A DNA stretch of 64,000 nt from Flaccisagitta enflata (GCA_965153355.1 OZ231127.1:57660001-57724000); one strand, 5' to 3'; positions 12,488-24,844 are shown, counted from the first letter of the stretch. The notes: generated by a model not told the origin, from the sequence alone. Program-made: numbers and translations.

Positions 12488-12748
12488 CTGGCGTTCCTTG
12501 TATCTCTTTCTTAGCGTTGGCACGTCTTTCTGCGCCTGAGTCACTATTGCACGGCGTTTCTCGTCACTTTTCGCCGAAAGCCAAACGTGAGTCTTGTTCA
12601 TTGCAGAAAGAGTAAAGATTTCGGCGGTCAACGCGCGTACATTTGGCATGTACGTCATCAACATCTTCCAGTAGCCGAACATGCGCTCAGCAAATATGAT
12701 GACATTGAAGTATAGAACAGTATGAGAAGAAACGATGAAAAAAAGCCA
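12488..12748 (-). CDS. Exon of an unnamed invertebrate protein, possibly transposon-derived
   Basis: A minus-strand exon of exactly 87 codons with phase 0 at both ends. The acceptor reads ctgctggttttag and the donor follows AACGCCAG as GTAGCC. The protein contains FAERMFGYWKMLMTYMPN, then TLSAMNKTHVWL, then a basic stretch KDVPTLRKRYKER. The order AER-FG, NKT-WL, AQKD-P-LR-RYKER resembles a recurrent protein segment that I recall from invertebrate genomes, often in multicopy, transposon-like loci; that link is from memory. If the donor is not used, the frame continues to TAA at 12410-12412. It is a fragment: flanking exons were not found. Confidence 0.55.
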
Positions 12749-12754
12749 CTAAAA

Positions 12755-13008
12755 CCAGCAGCAACAACAACAGCAACAGCAGCAACAACAACAACAGCAA
12801 CAACATAAAAACAACAGCAACAGACAACGACAACAACGACAACAGCGACAACAACGACATCACGACATCAACGGCATCAACGACATCAGCGACATCAATA
12901 ACATCACCATACATCAACACGGTAACAACAGCAACAGCGTAACAACGACGACAGAGCGGCAGCCAACAACAACACAACAACAGCAGCAGCGACGACGACA
13001 ACACAAAT
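12755..13008. repeat. Imperfect trinucleotide (CAA/CAG/CGA) array
   Basis: Interrupted CAACAG, GACAAC and ATCAACGAC units. Minus-strand polyleucine-like frames arise from it. It directly abuts the acceptor side of the exon at 12488-12748. Confidence 0.85.
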
Positions 13009-13438
13009 ATGCGAGCGCAAACACAAACTGTTCACCCGTTTTACGCGCAATTTCCATGACACTGTTTTGGTTGGCACTTTTAAAGAGATGCTTCCTCTTA
13101 TTATTTTCATCGCGTTGCCTCGGATGAAATCGGAAAAAAAATGAAACCAGATTTAGAATCAGCATGGTCAAAACTATATGTCCCCTTGAGTACAGCGGCG
13201 TACAGGCCTTTTTACTAGCGCAAAAGTATCTTATTTCACAGTGAGTCTCATTTCTCTAAACCTCTCTTATTTTTACTCGCTGAAAAATGACTTTCTGACT
13301 CTATGGGCCCTTTCTACATAATACTAGACAAGCAAAATGATTAATTTTTCATTTTTTTATCATATTTTCATAGTCTGTTCGCTCGTTTAAAAAATCAGTC
13401 AACTTTTTTTCCAACCTGATTACTCCACAATCTGCCTT
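13009..13438. other. Intergenic DNA, nothing recognised
   Basis: Unique-looking, moderately AT-rich sequence. No exon with paired splice sites and no repeat end was seen. Confidence 0.4.
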
Positions 13439-13722
13439 GCAAATGTTCCTATTGAATGAAAACATTGCTGGGATTTTAGCCTCATGCTTTGAATTTTAGC
13501 CTCATGACTGGAATTTCAGCCTCGTGGTTGGAATTTGACCGCCAAGGTTGGGATTTGAGGAGTGGACGGACAGAGAAGAAGAAGATGAAGGAGGACGGAA
13601 ATTGTCCCCTATGTGTGAAGGCATAGGTCACCAGTCCCTTCGGGGCCGCTGTTCAAAAAGAGGACTGACCGACATACGAACAAAGCGGGGTGCAGCGTCA
13701 CGTAGCACGCGACTAAAGAGAA
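13439..13722. mobile_element. Composite of foldback-family and hairpin-ended repeat fragments
   Basis: A block of roughly 20-bp units (ggaatttcagcctcgtggtt and variants, about 13470-13560) is followed by cttcggggccgctgttc, the end of the foldback family. Then come caaagcggggtgcagcg and cacgtagcacgcgactaaa, the outer end of an AGTCGCG-type hairpin repeat. The two repeat families are nested or fused here. The 111-codon frame over it is therefore not called. Confidence 0.55.
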
Positions 13723-14139
13723 ACAACTGCGCGACGAGCGGTTGGAAGCACAAGCGGATCAAGTGGTCAGGACTACAAAGCCTCTTCATTGGGATTTTTT
13801 GTTGCCAAAAAGACAATCACATCTATTTCCTTAGAAATCTTTATTTTCTGACACCTGAAAATTTTGATTTAAAACGTCCTTGAACATTGTCCTTTTATAC
13901 AACTAATTCCCCAATATTTCGGCTGCATCATGCGACCTTAGTTCACCGAATAAAACGAGAGCTGATTAGAGGAGTCACGGTAAGCTTATTCATCATAATC
14001 TCATATCATTTGAGATATGGGGCAGTTGTCAAAATCAAAATGGGCGCGCATCGCAAGAATACCATAGTCACTTATTCTGATGTCTTTTCTTATTTTTGAA
14101 TTCAGTGACACTTGAAGGGACAAATTTCTAAGAGGAGAA

Positions 14140-14230
14140 GTGAGGTAGGGCACAGAAGAGGAAGGGAATGAGGAAGAGAAGGAGGAAGGGCAGGAGGAAG
14201 AGAAAGAGGAAGAGGAAGAGGAGAAAAGAC
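14140..14230. repeat. GGAAGA-type purine tract
   Basis: Imperfect GAGGAAGAGG units on the plus strand. Confidence 0.8.
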
Positions 14231-14310
14231 AAATGGGGAGTTCAGAGGTCAAAAGGGACGTTAAGGGTTAACGACAACACTAGATGACGACAGAGGAAAA
14301 TTTGCATGAC

Positions 14311-14365
14311 GTGAGAACGAGAGAGAGAGAGAGAGACACACACACACACAAACACACACACATAA
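14311..14365. repeat. Short (GA)n-(CA)n microsatellite
   Basis: About 12 GA units join about 12 CA units. Confidence 0.85.
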
Positions 14366-14721
14366 ACAGATACACTGTCACTGGATGATAAAGAGACATC
14401 ATTGATTACTGAAGCAAGAAAGTCCTGTACTAAAAGCTTGGAACAAAGAAAGGAGAAGAAAGTGGAAGAATAGTAGTTGAGAATCAAGACAGAGGGATAG
14501 AGAGGGAAACATATAGACAAACACAACGTTCTAGACAATCATAATCCCAAAAGCGCTTTAAACAGCCGACAGGCAATGACAATATAACGACGATCTAGAG
14601 ACAACACAGCGCGTCCATCTGATGAAGCAATATCTCACACTCTCTCTCTCCCTCTATCTCTCTCTTTCGGCCCTCATGAGACAATTACCCGTCGCCATTC
14701 GGTGTAAAGACGTTATCGCCA

Positions 14722-14922
14722 ATGGCGGCCATCTTCAAACTCTGTTGGGGTTATAACGCGTTAAACGCTCAAAGAATGTCCAATTTGTCCGAGGAAACGG
14801 GCAGGATTCTGAGTCCAGCTCGACGAAAACAGTACATCGAATTCTTAATTTTTGTATTCTTTGCGGTGTATTTAAGACGCGGTTTTTTTGAGCGCGAGAT
14901 TTCTTTGCCACTCATTTTATAG
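14722..14922 (+). CDS. Possible coding frame, product unrecognised
   Basis: A 66-codon non-repetitive frame starts MAAIFKLCWGYNALNAQ and includes LSEETGRILSPARRKQY. The opposite strand can also start here (ATGGCGGCCATTGGCGAT followed by a possible GTAATT donor after 14 codons), so strand is uncertain. No family was recognised. Confidence 0.22.
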   Translation: MAAIFKLCWGYNALNAQRMSNLSEETGRILSPARRKQYIEFLIFVFFAVYLRRGFFEREISLPLIL

Positions 14923-15747
14923 CCAAATAATACTTAAAAAATAATAAAATATTATGCCGACCAACTATGTATGCATATTGGACAAAGTCCTTGGATGTAG
15001 GAACCTCTCAAAATCTTTCACGGAACTATTGAAGCTTGCTAAAGAATAAAAAAAGATAATAAAAAAAGAAAGAAAACCGAAAAATTTAGTGATAATTTAA
15101 GATTGCTCTTGTCAGTCATAACTTCGTTCTCGCAAGTTGGATGTCTTATATTCCTCCTTTTTTTGATGAATAGTAAGATTATACTCATATATCATAAGTT
15201 CTGACTGAAGAGAGCCATTACAAGCTCCTACGCGGCCGCAAAACCATCATTTAGGCTGGTCAGTCAAGTGATAAAGTCAATTTGCGATTTTCCAAAAATG
15301 TGAAGAAATTATTGAAATTAGCGCCGGTACGGAGTTGCAATGGCTTCCTGGGGCATGGACCCTATTCATTTTAGTAAATACAACCTTGGTGAGTCAATTT
15401 CTAGCTAATTACTCAGTTTCGACAAGATTTACGGGGCGAAACAGCAAGAAAAGTCATGCCAATGAAATCGTAGAAAAAATGATTTGTTCCACGAAAAATT
15501 CTTAATCTCTCGAACGCGAAGGAATTTTGCATTTCTGAAAACATGGCCTCGTAGAGAATCGAATTTAGAAAGGGGCCATGTTCTTCAATTTTTGATTTAA
15601 TCGTTTTCTATGCAAAATAAGAATTTTTCGTGAACCCTTTCCCATTGAAAAAAAAGTTCATTTTTTGATGTTGACGTATTCGCTTCTTTTAAGAAGCAAT
15701 TGACCAACCGAAGCGACGTCGTAGCGCGTAAAGACTGCAGTACGGGC

Positions 15748-15750
<3 letters not shown>
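14923..15750. other. AT-rich intergenic DNA
   Basis: No exon, repeat end or RNA gene recognised. Confidence 0.4.

Positions 15751-15753
<3 letters not shown>

Positions 15754-15813
<60 letters not shown>
15754..15813. repeat. (GA)n microsatellite
   Basis: About 29 GA units. Confidence 0.96.
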
Positions 15814-15819
<6 letters not shown>

Positions 15820-16039
15820 CAGCGGGGATGGCCCAAAGTGGTGATTAGAAGGGGGGGGGGGTAGTGTAAAGGGGGTTCGGGCTCATCTGTCAAGGTGCTT
15901 CTACAATCGATGTTACTGTCCTTTTGTTTGCCTTTTCAGTATATGTTTACAATCAAGGATGCATGTGGCAGGAGCCAGAGCAGATCTTGGACGAAAAAGA
16001 CAACACGGAGGAATTGACGATCTGGATGATCGAAGATGT

Positions 16040-16500
16040 AGAAGATGAGGAAGATGAAGAAGAAGAAAAAGAAAAAAAAAGAAAAAGAAGAAAATGAAAA
16101 AGAAAAAGAAAGAGAAGAAAAAGAAAGAAAAGAAAATGAAAATGAAAATGAAAATGAAAATGAAAATGAAAATGAAAAAGATTAAGAAAAGGAAGAAGAA
16201 AAGAAGAAGAAAAAGAAAAAGAAAGAAAAAAATAGACGATGATGTTCAAAGGGAAGTAAAAAAAGCAAAAGAATAAGAAGAATAAGACGGCGAAGAAGAA
16301 GAAGAAGAAGAAGAATAAGAAGAGAAAGAACAAGAAGACGAAGAAGACGACGAAGAAGAAGAAGAGAGTGGAAGAAAAAAAATCAAAAGGCAGAGAGTGA
16401 ATTCTACAATAGAAGACAAAAGATAGAAAAATAAAAAGATAGAAAGATAAAAAGAAAGCAAGAAAAAAGATAGAAAGATACAAAGAAAGAAAGTCAGAAT
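16040..16500. repeat. Purine-rich compound array (GAA, GAAAAA, GAAAAT)
   Basis: Interrupted GAA and GAAAAA units with a clean (GAAAAT)n block of about eight units at 16132-16178. The lysine-rich and phenylalanine-rich frames are low complexity. Confidence 0.9.
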
Positions 16501-16537
16501 AACAACCTGATAATTTTTTGTCTTTTAAAATGCCTTT

Positions 16538-17165
16538 TACAGTGAGGCTCATAAAAAAGTTTCCAGTTTTGTCATTAATATTTTGCAAGTTTTATAAATG
16601 ATAAAAGCAACTTATCAATGAGATTATTAAAGGATTTTTTATTTTCTTCAATTTGAGTCCAATCCCATATTTCTAGCTCTTTTTATTTAGGCGTGACATT
16701 GATTTTAAGTAGTACATATCAAAATTGCCTTGGGAAAAAGAAGCAAAAAATTGTGATATTTTGCCTAACAGAAAACATGACTAGTTAACTTTAAACTCAT
16801 GTCATTTCAAAACGAATCAAGCTACAAACTTCTGCTTGGTCTAGATTTGTAGAGTTTTTAAAGCTCTTTAAAACGGTCATGGATATGATGTATGAATCAT
16901 AGATCGTTTTCAATATATTTAAAGAAAACAAGATCATCCTTGTGTTCTGTCAGAGGCTGTTCGCTTCCAAGCATAAGTAAATTGCTTATCATCTTTGTAC
17001 CTTTATAGTTTTTAAACAATTTGAGTCACATGAATGGGGTTAGACTAGATTTGTAGAGTTTTTGAATTAGTTTAAAAATCTCATGGATTTTAATTGTTTA
17101 AAGTGACTACAATAGAAATAACTAGCTTCTAAACTGCTGGAAACTTTTTTATGAGCCGCACTGTA
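16538..17165. mobile_element. Tc1-like element with 29-bp terminal inverted repeats
   Basis: The left end TACAGTGAGGCTCATAAAA matches the inverse of the right end, differing at one of about 29 positions. TA at both outer edges and the CAGTG start fit Tc1/mariner ends. The 628-bp interior has no transposase frame. It contains a direct repeat, ctagatttgtagagtttt, at about 16844 and 17046. It is probably a deletion derivative moved by a related enzyme. Confidence 0.75.
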
Positions 17166-17371
17166 AAAGTAAAAGATCAATAGCGAATAAAAACTCACAT
17201 ATTATATCAGCCCTGATTTTAGAGCGGGCCCGCGGGCCCGAGGCCCACCTATTTGAAGTCGGGCCCGCAAGATTTTCCCACTGCGGGCCCGACGGGCCCG
17301 CTCATATTTGCCTCAATATTTTTCATTGAAGCTGAAGTGGTATATTCATTTTTTGTATCACTTATATTTCC

Positions 17372-17404
17372 TTCTCTCTTTCTTTTTTTCTTTTTTTCTT
17401 TTTT

Positions 17405-17455
<51 letters not shown>

Positions 17456-17500
17456 CTCTTTCTTTTTTTCTTTCTTTCTGTCTTTCTTTCTTTTCCATCT
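17372..17500. repeat. (TTTC)n microsatellite
   Basis: Imperfect at the edges, clean through about 17404-17454. Confidence 0.93.
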
Positions 17501-17807
17501 TTTTTTGTTTTTTTCTTTATATGTTTGTTTGTTCAATTGTTTCTTCCTTTTTCTTTTTATTTCTTCCTTTCTTTACTGGAAACATTCAATTTTACTGGCA
17601 GCAACCCTGCTAGGGACGAATTCCTGTTGAAAACAGGGGAACTTCCATTTTTTTTGTCACTCCGTTTGTTTGTTTATCCCCCCTTTTCAGGCTTCAAATC
17701 AGGCCCCTTAGGCCGGGTATCGCAGAATACATTTTTCCTTTCAGGAACTGTTTTTCTTTCCTTCTTTGCTTATTTACTTCCTTCCTATCTGTTTTTGTTT
17801 CTTTTTC

Positions 17808-17815
17808 TTTCTTTC

Positions 17816-17887
<72 letters not shown>

Positions 17888-17915
17888 TTTTCTTTCTTTC
17901 TTTCTTTCTTTTCTG
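17808..17915. repeat. (TTTC)n microsatellite
   Basis: About 25 units with one disturbance near 17887. Confidence 0.93.
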
Positions 17916-18145
17916 GTTTCCTTTCCTTCTTTCCATACTGACATTTTTTTTTTGCTTTCCTTTTTTTCTATTTTCTCGCTTTTCCCTACTTCATCTTTCT
18001 GTTTGTTTTATCTTTCCTCTCTCTCTCTCTCTCTCTCTTCTGGACTGTAGCTTTGTCGGGCCCGCTATTTTTCTGTCGGGCCCGCTAAATTTGATGGGAG
18101 CGTGCCCGACTGGCCCGCTCAAAAAAATCACTAAGATCAGGGCTG

Positions 18146-19922
18146 CACATATTACTACTGGTTTATTTGTAAAAAACTCAAAGAGTGAACAAAAAGAAAA
18201 TGAGGCGAAAATTCAGCTCTACAGTAGAGCATACAGTCAAATTGACCGTTAACAAAAAACGAAAAAAAGGTCAACCCGACGACCTTTCCCGCTTACTCCC
18301 TCACACTCAGAACTCGAAGTGTGTAGTATAAAATAAATGAATTTCATTGTGCTTTGTTCTATCTCTGTCTTTTTATTCATAACATGGCTAAGAAGGCCAA
18401 TACAATAGTTGCACCGTGTGGATTGTCAAATGTTTGCGTAACGGACCGACAGACTTGCCTGTTTTTACGTCGGCCAATTCTTCAAATTGGCAAATCATAA
18501 TTTTGACTGTTGGCTCATTGTGAAGTTGTTCAAAGCAATGAAGACTGGCCATGTTTTACTCTCTATACTGTACTATGGTTTCAGGAATATCAGAGGATTG
18601 TTGAGGGGCTGTACCAAGTTTGTGACACCTTCATTGCATACAACTGTAGCATGCTTGGATTTTGCTACGAAACTATAGTTAAGTTGACATAAGTGCAATA
18701 TGAAACTCCATCTACCACGCCATTTCGAGATAAAGGCTATAGGACACAATCCTTGTGAAGAGTGAATTTGCATTGCCAAACACATTTTACCTTAATTTTA
18801 AAAAAAATATTATGTAAAAAATATTTTTTATAGATTGAAAACCGAAATTAAAAGAATACACTACATTTATTGATAAAAAAAAGTTTTATACCTTACTTTT
18901 TGTATCTTATTGATCTTTTTTATCATTTTTAGTTATCATTAAATTTTTTCTTTAATACATTGAATATACTTTAAACAAATCATTTTTATCATTATAAGGT
19001 ACTTACTGATAGAAATAATTGAAAAAAAAATGAGAAAAAACTTGTATCATAAAAAAAACATTAATTTTTAGTATTTTTAGCTATATAAGCTAAACAAAAA
19101 AAGATTTTGCATTAATTTTTTTTTAAATGTATTACTAAAACACCTTTTTACCTAAAACTATCATCAATTTTATCATTGCTTCATAATGATTTTTTACTGC
19201 ATGTGGCAGTCGAAATCTCGCGCTCAAAAGAACCGCGTCTTAAGCTGTTTTTTCGGAGTTTGCAGCAACCGCAATTTTAAGGAACAGCTTCTGGATTTCA
19301 TTAGATAGATGTTTGGTGTGTTTGAGCAAAACGCAAAAAAAGAAAACGCGCTCGCCTCTGCGTTCACGTTCACACACGTATCTTCTTTTACATGCTTGCA
19401 CCCGCTCAAAGAAAACGTTCCGAGACGAGGGCTTTGAGCGGATGTTGATGCTGGAGCCAGTTTTGGTAGAAACAAGGCCGAATACTCGACTACCCGTGTC
19501 GCGTGCAGTGGGGGGGTCGGTATCAACCTACTTTGGAAATGCCAATCGGACATATCACCAGACTATGCACAATCACAAAACAACCTGAGAACTAGAAGGA
19601 AAAGTTCATGAGATTTTATCATTTATAGTCGTGCCAACCCAACCTTTCCCATAGTAAAGTATAGGAGCTTCCTCTTCCTCTTCCTTCTCCCTATTCATCA
19701 CAATGTAAATACGGGGTGTGGCACGACTGTAAATGATATGGTGTGACTCCTTTTTCCTTTCACATGTGTTTATATATCGTTTTTGTGCACACTTTGGTCA
19801 TATGTCCGACTGGCATTTCCAAAGTTCGTTGTTACCGACCCCCCCAGCGTGCAGAGGCAGTGATGTGAGAGGTGAGCGACCAAAAGCAATTGGGCAGGGG
19901 TAGTGATGCGAAAAGCGCCCTC
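18146..19922. other. AT-rich intergenic DNA with repeat fragments
   Basis: 18780-19200 is extremely AT-rich and could be a worn MITE, but I could not pair its ends. Fragments of the hairpin repeat family occur near 19480-19560 (aacaaggccgaatac, tgtcgcgtgcagtgg) and, inverted, near 19795-19860. Two overlapping 60-codon frames at 18487-18692 are non-repetitive but unsupported. Confidence 0.4.
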
Positions 19923-19926
19923 AAGA

Positions 19927-19929
19927 GGC

Positions 19930-19960
<31 letters not shown>

Positions 19961-20052
19961 CAAAACAAAACAAAACAAAACAAAACAAAACTAAACTACA
20001 CTAAACTAAACTAAACTAAACTAAACTAAACTAAACAAAACAAAACAAAAAC
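19927..20052. repeat. (AAAAC)n and (TAAAC)n pentanucleotide array
   Basis: About 12 AAAAC units pass into about 9 TAAAC units and back. Confidence 0.95.
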
Positions 20053-20536
20053 GCTATATCAACCAATCCATAGACCATTAAAGCCTGTTGCTCGACTAGA
20101 AATGTTCCAAAATGTCGCAACTCGCAAATGGCATTCGGCATTCGGCACAAATGGCAGCAAGGCGCCTAACTTGGAAAAACAAACAAAATCCCATCACTCA
20201 TCGGTTTCCCCTTTTCAGCTTCATTCCTTCACATAACTACGAAAACAACCGCTTCTTCCAACGAAAGTCGAGAGCACTTCCGTCTCCCGCTCCCGTTCCC
20301 GCTCCCCTGCCCACCCCAACCCCCACCCTCCTTCCTAAAAACGCTATCCTAGATCGAGTGAGTTTCTTCCATCCGCTGCCCTCCGCACCCCTATGGCCCC
20401 AATTATGACTTTTTTGGTAGTCTGTAGATCAATTGATAGGTTGACAAAACGAACAACGTTTGGGAAATGTCGAGATTGTGAATATTTTGTCCACAGTTAT
20501 CGCTGCCGCCACATATGGTATTTTTCATCACTTTTT
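20053..20536. other. Unassigned sequence with a C-rich patch
   Basis: A CCCGCTCCCGTT-type patch lies near 20280-20330. No gene can be supported. Confidence 0.35.
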
Positions 20537-20640
20537 AGATGCGTCCTCGCATCTCTATAATAGGCTGTGTCCGTTGGTTGGTTGGTCGGTTGGTCGGTTG
20601 GTTGGTCGGTTGGTTGGTCGGTTGATCGGTCGGTCGGGTA
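20537..20640 (+). mobile_element. Hairpin-ended GGTC-core repeat, AGATGCG subtype
   Basis: Starts with the hairpin AGATGCG-TCCT-CGCATCT (20537-20554) preceded by TTTTT. It is followed by ctataataggctgtgtccg and a (GGTT/GGTC)n core to about 20638. The same stem closes each unit of the 115-bp array at 62247-63410. Only this end is recognisable. Confidence 0.6.
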
Positions 20641-21517
<877 letters not shown>

Positions 21518-21741
21518 GTAGCTGAACTGACGGAATACATATATAAGAAAAAAAGAAAAACGAAGAAAAACGAAAGCAGACTAAAAAGCAAGACAGGTAC
21601 CAGGTAACGAGTTTGCCTTCAAAAATAGAAAAAAAGGAAAAAGCGATTTAGGCAAAACATGCACCTCGTCTTGATAGCACAGGCAACATATAGGTGATCA
21701 TAAGCATAAGTTGTCACGAAAACAATTTTCGAAGAAAAGAA

Positions 21742-21842
<101 letters not shown>

Positions 21843-21989
21843 AAGAATATCTCCCCTTAGCAATTGGAGGAACGTGATTGCTTTTCGTTGAAAGACACCG
21901 ATAAAGGGGGGGGGGTGCGGGAGGGGGGCTACAACCAAAGAAGAAAAACTTTTGATGCGAAATCTACGTAATCGCCGCTTGTTCTAATA

Positions 21990-22080
21990 TATCATGAACC
22001 AATGGACGGACCGACCGACCTATGGTCGGACAGACGAAAGTACTGACACAGCATCCTCTAAAGTTGCGTGCACGCTACTG
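21990..22080. mobile_element. Remnant of a hairpin-ended GGAC-core repeat
   Basis: A worn core (ggacggaccgaccgacc) is followed by gcatcctctaaagttgcg and a damaged hairpin, AGTTGCG-TGCACGCTACT. It matches the right end of the copy at 38977. Confidence 0.5.
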
Positions 22081-22283
22081 TTAGGGGAGATAATTCTCGG
22101 AGATGAACCTGCGTTTGTAATTCAGCCTTTGTACCAAATCATATCATGACTGAAGAAGAGAGGGGATTCGAGATCAATTTATGATATCAAGAGTTTCCCC
22201 CGTTAGCGTGATCATCACCCTCAACTATATACAAAACCTCTGCCCCCCCATCTCTACCCACCCCCACTACCACAAACACATAG

Positions 22284-22430
22284 CAATGGCTTAAAGAATA
22301 AGAATAAGATTAGATTTGCTAAACGAAAATGAGAGGCTTAAAGAGTAAGAATAAGATTAGATTTGCCAAACGAATGAGAGGCTTAAAGAGCAAGAATAAG
22401 ATTAGATTTGCCAAACGAAAATGAGAGGGG
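22284..22430. repeat. Three-copy tandem repeat of about 48 bp
   Basis: Units built on gcttaaagaataagaataag and gattagatttgc, each ending in a GAGAGG-like motif. Confidence 0.75.
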
Positions 22431-22626
22431 ACAAAGCCAGAGAAAAAAAAACAGAGAAAGGTCAGATGGAGCGAGATGATATCCATGAAAAAAAGAAAGG
22501 AAGAGACGAAAAGTGAGGGGAAGATGGAATCGGAAGAGGCAGAAAAGCGATAAAAGCGTAATTGAACGACTTCGCCGCGTCGAGATTGCGTCGCACCTGC
22601 TCAGTTCTTACCCCCGATCCTTCCTC

Positions 22627-23047
22627 ACTACACTTTTTTTTTATAAGAACCTAGTTAATAAGAACATCAAGGCTTCGAATGGCCTCAAAATTAAGAACAT
22701 CTTAAGAACATACGAAGGCTTCAAATCTTGAGATAAAAATTTCGCTTAAGGTAATATTTAATAAAACACTTGAATTTTACTACAATTAAGATAATATTTC
22801 ATAAATTTTTATATAAATACTAGAAAATATCCCTTGACTTTAATGTTTAACATTTATTTTAGCAGTATTCAATAGAAATATATTTAGTATAATTCAATAA
22901 TAGTATATTATAAGGTTTCCTGTAGTTCATATAGTATTTTTGATTAAGAACGCTCTAAGAACGTTGAAGGCTTCATTTAGCCTCAAAAATAAGAACATGA
23001 AGCCTTCGAAAAAAAGTGACGTTCTTATAAAAAAAAAAGTGTAGTTG
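22627..23047. mobile_element. MITE with AT-rich inverted ends and internal aagaac repeats
   Basis: Ends ACTACACTTTT and AAAAGTGTAGT pair and extend inward through ataagaac and gttcttat. Inside both ends the phrases aagaacat and aaggcttc recur in direct orientation. 421 bp, no coding capacity. No target duplication is obvious. Confidence 0.65.
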
Positions 23048-23365
23048 GGTTTTGTAAACAGGAGAATATGATATCAAGGGGTAAAAATTGAAGGGGGTGC
23101 ATCTGGCTTCAGGGTGACGAGAAGTATGAGCAGTCATTATGTAGATTTTTTGACAAGTGTGAGCTATAGGGAAATAGCCACATGGCTGGGATTTGAGCTA
23201 AGAGGTTGAGATTTTGGCCAATTCACCAGCAGAGGGTCCTCCGGATTAGGGCCCTCTTCGTCGTTGCCGTTCCAAAGCTAGGTCATGAAGCGCAAGAGAG
23301 GGCAAATGCGAGGGGCACTAAAGGAGGTTACTTCCTTTTGTGTGAAATGGAGAGTGAGTTGGTGA

Positions 23366-23584
23366 TTTGAGTCAAGTGAGACTCTGATAGCTAGGATCAG
23401 TTCAAATGCAGTTGTGTCAAGAGACTCAAGAGAGGGGATGTCAGAGATCGCTAAAAACGCGGAAAAGATGATTGCAATGATATGGAAATCGTTTCGTGAT
23501 GGATTAAAGAAAAGTCGAAAGGTGACCAAAATTTCTACGGATTTCTGTCGCGAAGAGCACAAAATTAATCAGCAAGAAGCGTGA
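23366..23584 (+). CDS. Possible terminal coding segment, product unrecognised
   Basis: An open plus-strand stretch with ATG at 23438 reads MSEIAKNAEKMIAMIWKSF, then DGLKKSRKVTKISTDFCREE, and stops at TGA 23582-23584. It is non-repetitive. The minus strand of the same DNA is also open for 94 codons, so the strand is not certain. It could be an upstream exon of the gene at 24174 only if the stop is bypassed by splicing. Confidence 0.25.
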   Translation, partial: FESSETLIARISSNAVVSRDSREGMSEIAKNAEKMIAMIWKSFRDGLKKSRKVTKISTDFCREEHKINQQEA

Positions 23585-23689
23585 AAACTTGACAAGTGCA
23601 CAGGTTGCGAGACTGCGAGAATTTGCCCTTTCTATCAGATCTTTCTTAGCCTCTTTTCACCTATGCAGAAATTTCTCCTCCTTCTTCTT

Positions 23690-24062
23690 CTCCTTCTTCT
23701 TCCTTGTACCCCCTCCCAGCCACAAAGCCTTAATCTCAGCCACGAGGCCCTTATCCCAGTCTTGAAGCCCAAATTCCAGCTCAAGGCCCACATCCCAACT
23801 TCCAGGTCCAAATTTTAGCCTTGAGGCCCAAATTCCAGCCTTGAGGCCCAAATCCCAGCCTCAAGGCCCAAATCCCGGCCCAGGGCCCGTATCTCAGCCT
23901 CCAGGCCCAGATTTTAACATTGAGGCCCATATCCTAGCCTCAACGCCCAAATTCCAGCCTCAAGGCCTAAATCTCAACCTTGAGGCCCAAATCCCTGCCC
24001 AAGGCCCATGTCCCGGCCTCCAGGCCTAAACTTGAACCCTGGGCGTTCAAAATCCCAGTCAG
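23690..24062. repeat. Minisatellite of about 20-bp units (foldback-family core)
   Basis: About 17 imperfect units built on gaggcccaaatcccagcctt. The lead-in gaaatttctcctccttcttc is shared with the foldback element at 44835. The flanking hairpin ends are not visible, so it appears to be a core without its ends. Confidence 0.75.
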
Positions 24063-24173
24063 TGTCTGGAGGTCTGAGTCTATTCTTTTCTAGGTTAAAG
24101 TTTTTGCTCTACTTCTTTTCATTCTCTTTTCTTATTCTTTTCTTTTATTCTTCAAACCGTTTTGATGCCTCAG

Positions 24174-24221
24174 TTTGAACTATTACAGCCACCAGACGCT
24201 GCTGTCGACACTTTCAACTGG
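24174..24221 (+). CDS. Gene at 24-25.7 kb, exon 1 visible, product unrecognised
   Basis: A 48-base exon, phase 0 at both ends, reading FELLQPPDAAVDTFNW. The acceptor is a pyrimidine-rich stretch ending in gatgcctcag and the donor is GTAATG. Its phase joins directly to the next exon at 24753, which supports the model. The true first exon was not found. Confidence 0.45.
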
Positions 24222-24752
24222 GTAATGCCCTATGATCTGATGGCAGCATAACATATCTGTAGGTGGTCGAAATTGTTTAAGTGCTTTTACATATCTGTAA
24301 TATTACGCATCTTCATATTTTTACCACAACTTCAGGATCAGTTTTGATAATTTGACCAGATGCGACGCAGACTATTAATTTGGTTTACCTGGGATATAAA
24401 ACATAATCATATACTTTGCAATAGAAAATACAAAAAAGTTAAATTTTGCTATTTAACATTGTTCTTTATAGTAATGTGACCAAAAAATAAGTTTTTATTT
24501 CTTTTGCAAAAGTATATAGTGTGACATATCAAACAAACCGGAAACTATCATCTAAGACCAAATCTGCAGTCAAACTTATCAAAAAATTTAGTACAAAGAA
24601 TTGTAGTAAAAAATATAGTAAAATAGTACTATTTTTTTAGATATCTTAAAAAGCGCTCCAAAACAGATTTTATTTTTTCTAGTTATGTAATCTATGCACT
24701 ATCAGGGTCATGAAACCACTGAAGTTGGTGGCGATCATTTCAGGTCAACTAG

Positions 24753-24844
24753 CGTCAAGCTCTGGGCGACTGTGACGAGATCATCTATTTAGGTGATGCA
24801 ACCTTATCAATGCTAAGATTTGGAATTAGATACATTGACTTCAG
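24753..24844 (+). CDS. Gene at 24-25.7 kb, exon 2 visible
   Basis: Starts in phase 0 after gtcaactag and ends in phase 2 before GTGAGG. It reads GDCDEIIYLGDATLSMLRFG then IRYIDF. The GIRYIDFR-like ending recalls the GIRYxDLR signature of the PI-PLC X domain, but the other exons show no such similarity, so this is noted and not used as a name. The opposite strand is interrupted by stops. Confidence 0.5.

Larger units (their letters stand above)
17208..18145. mobile_element. GC-ended foldback element with TTTC cores
   Basis: The outer ends cagccctgatttt and the inverse of aaatcactaagatcagggctg pair, followed on both sides by repeated GCGGGCCCG motifs. Between them are two (TTTC)n blocks and, at about 17596-17725, a fragment of the other foldback family (gacgaattcctgttg, ggcttcaaatcaggcccc). 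No coding capacity. It begins about 40 bp after the Tc1-like element at 16538. Confidence 0.65.

Noticed and set aside
16094-16588. Lysine/methionine-rich plus frame and phenylalanine-rich minus frame
   Set aside because: Low-complexity GAAAAT and GAAAAA units; no domain features.
24753-24844. PI-PLC X-domain call from GIRYIDF
   Set aside because: Only one short motif fits; neighbouring exons show no PLC features and no catalytic histidine context.
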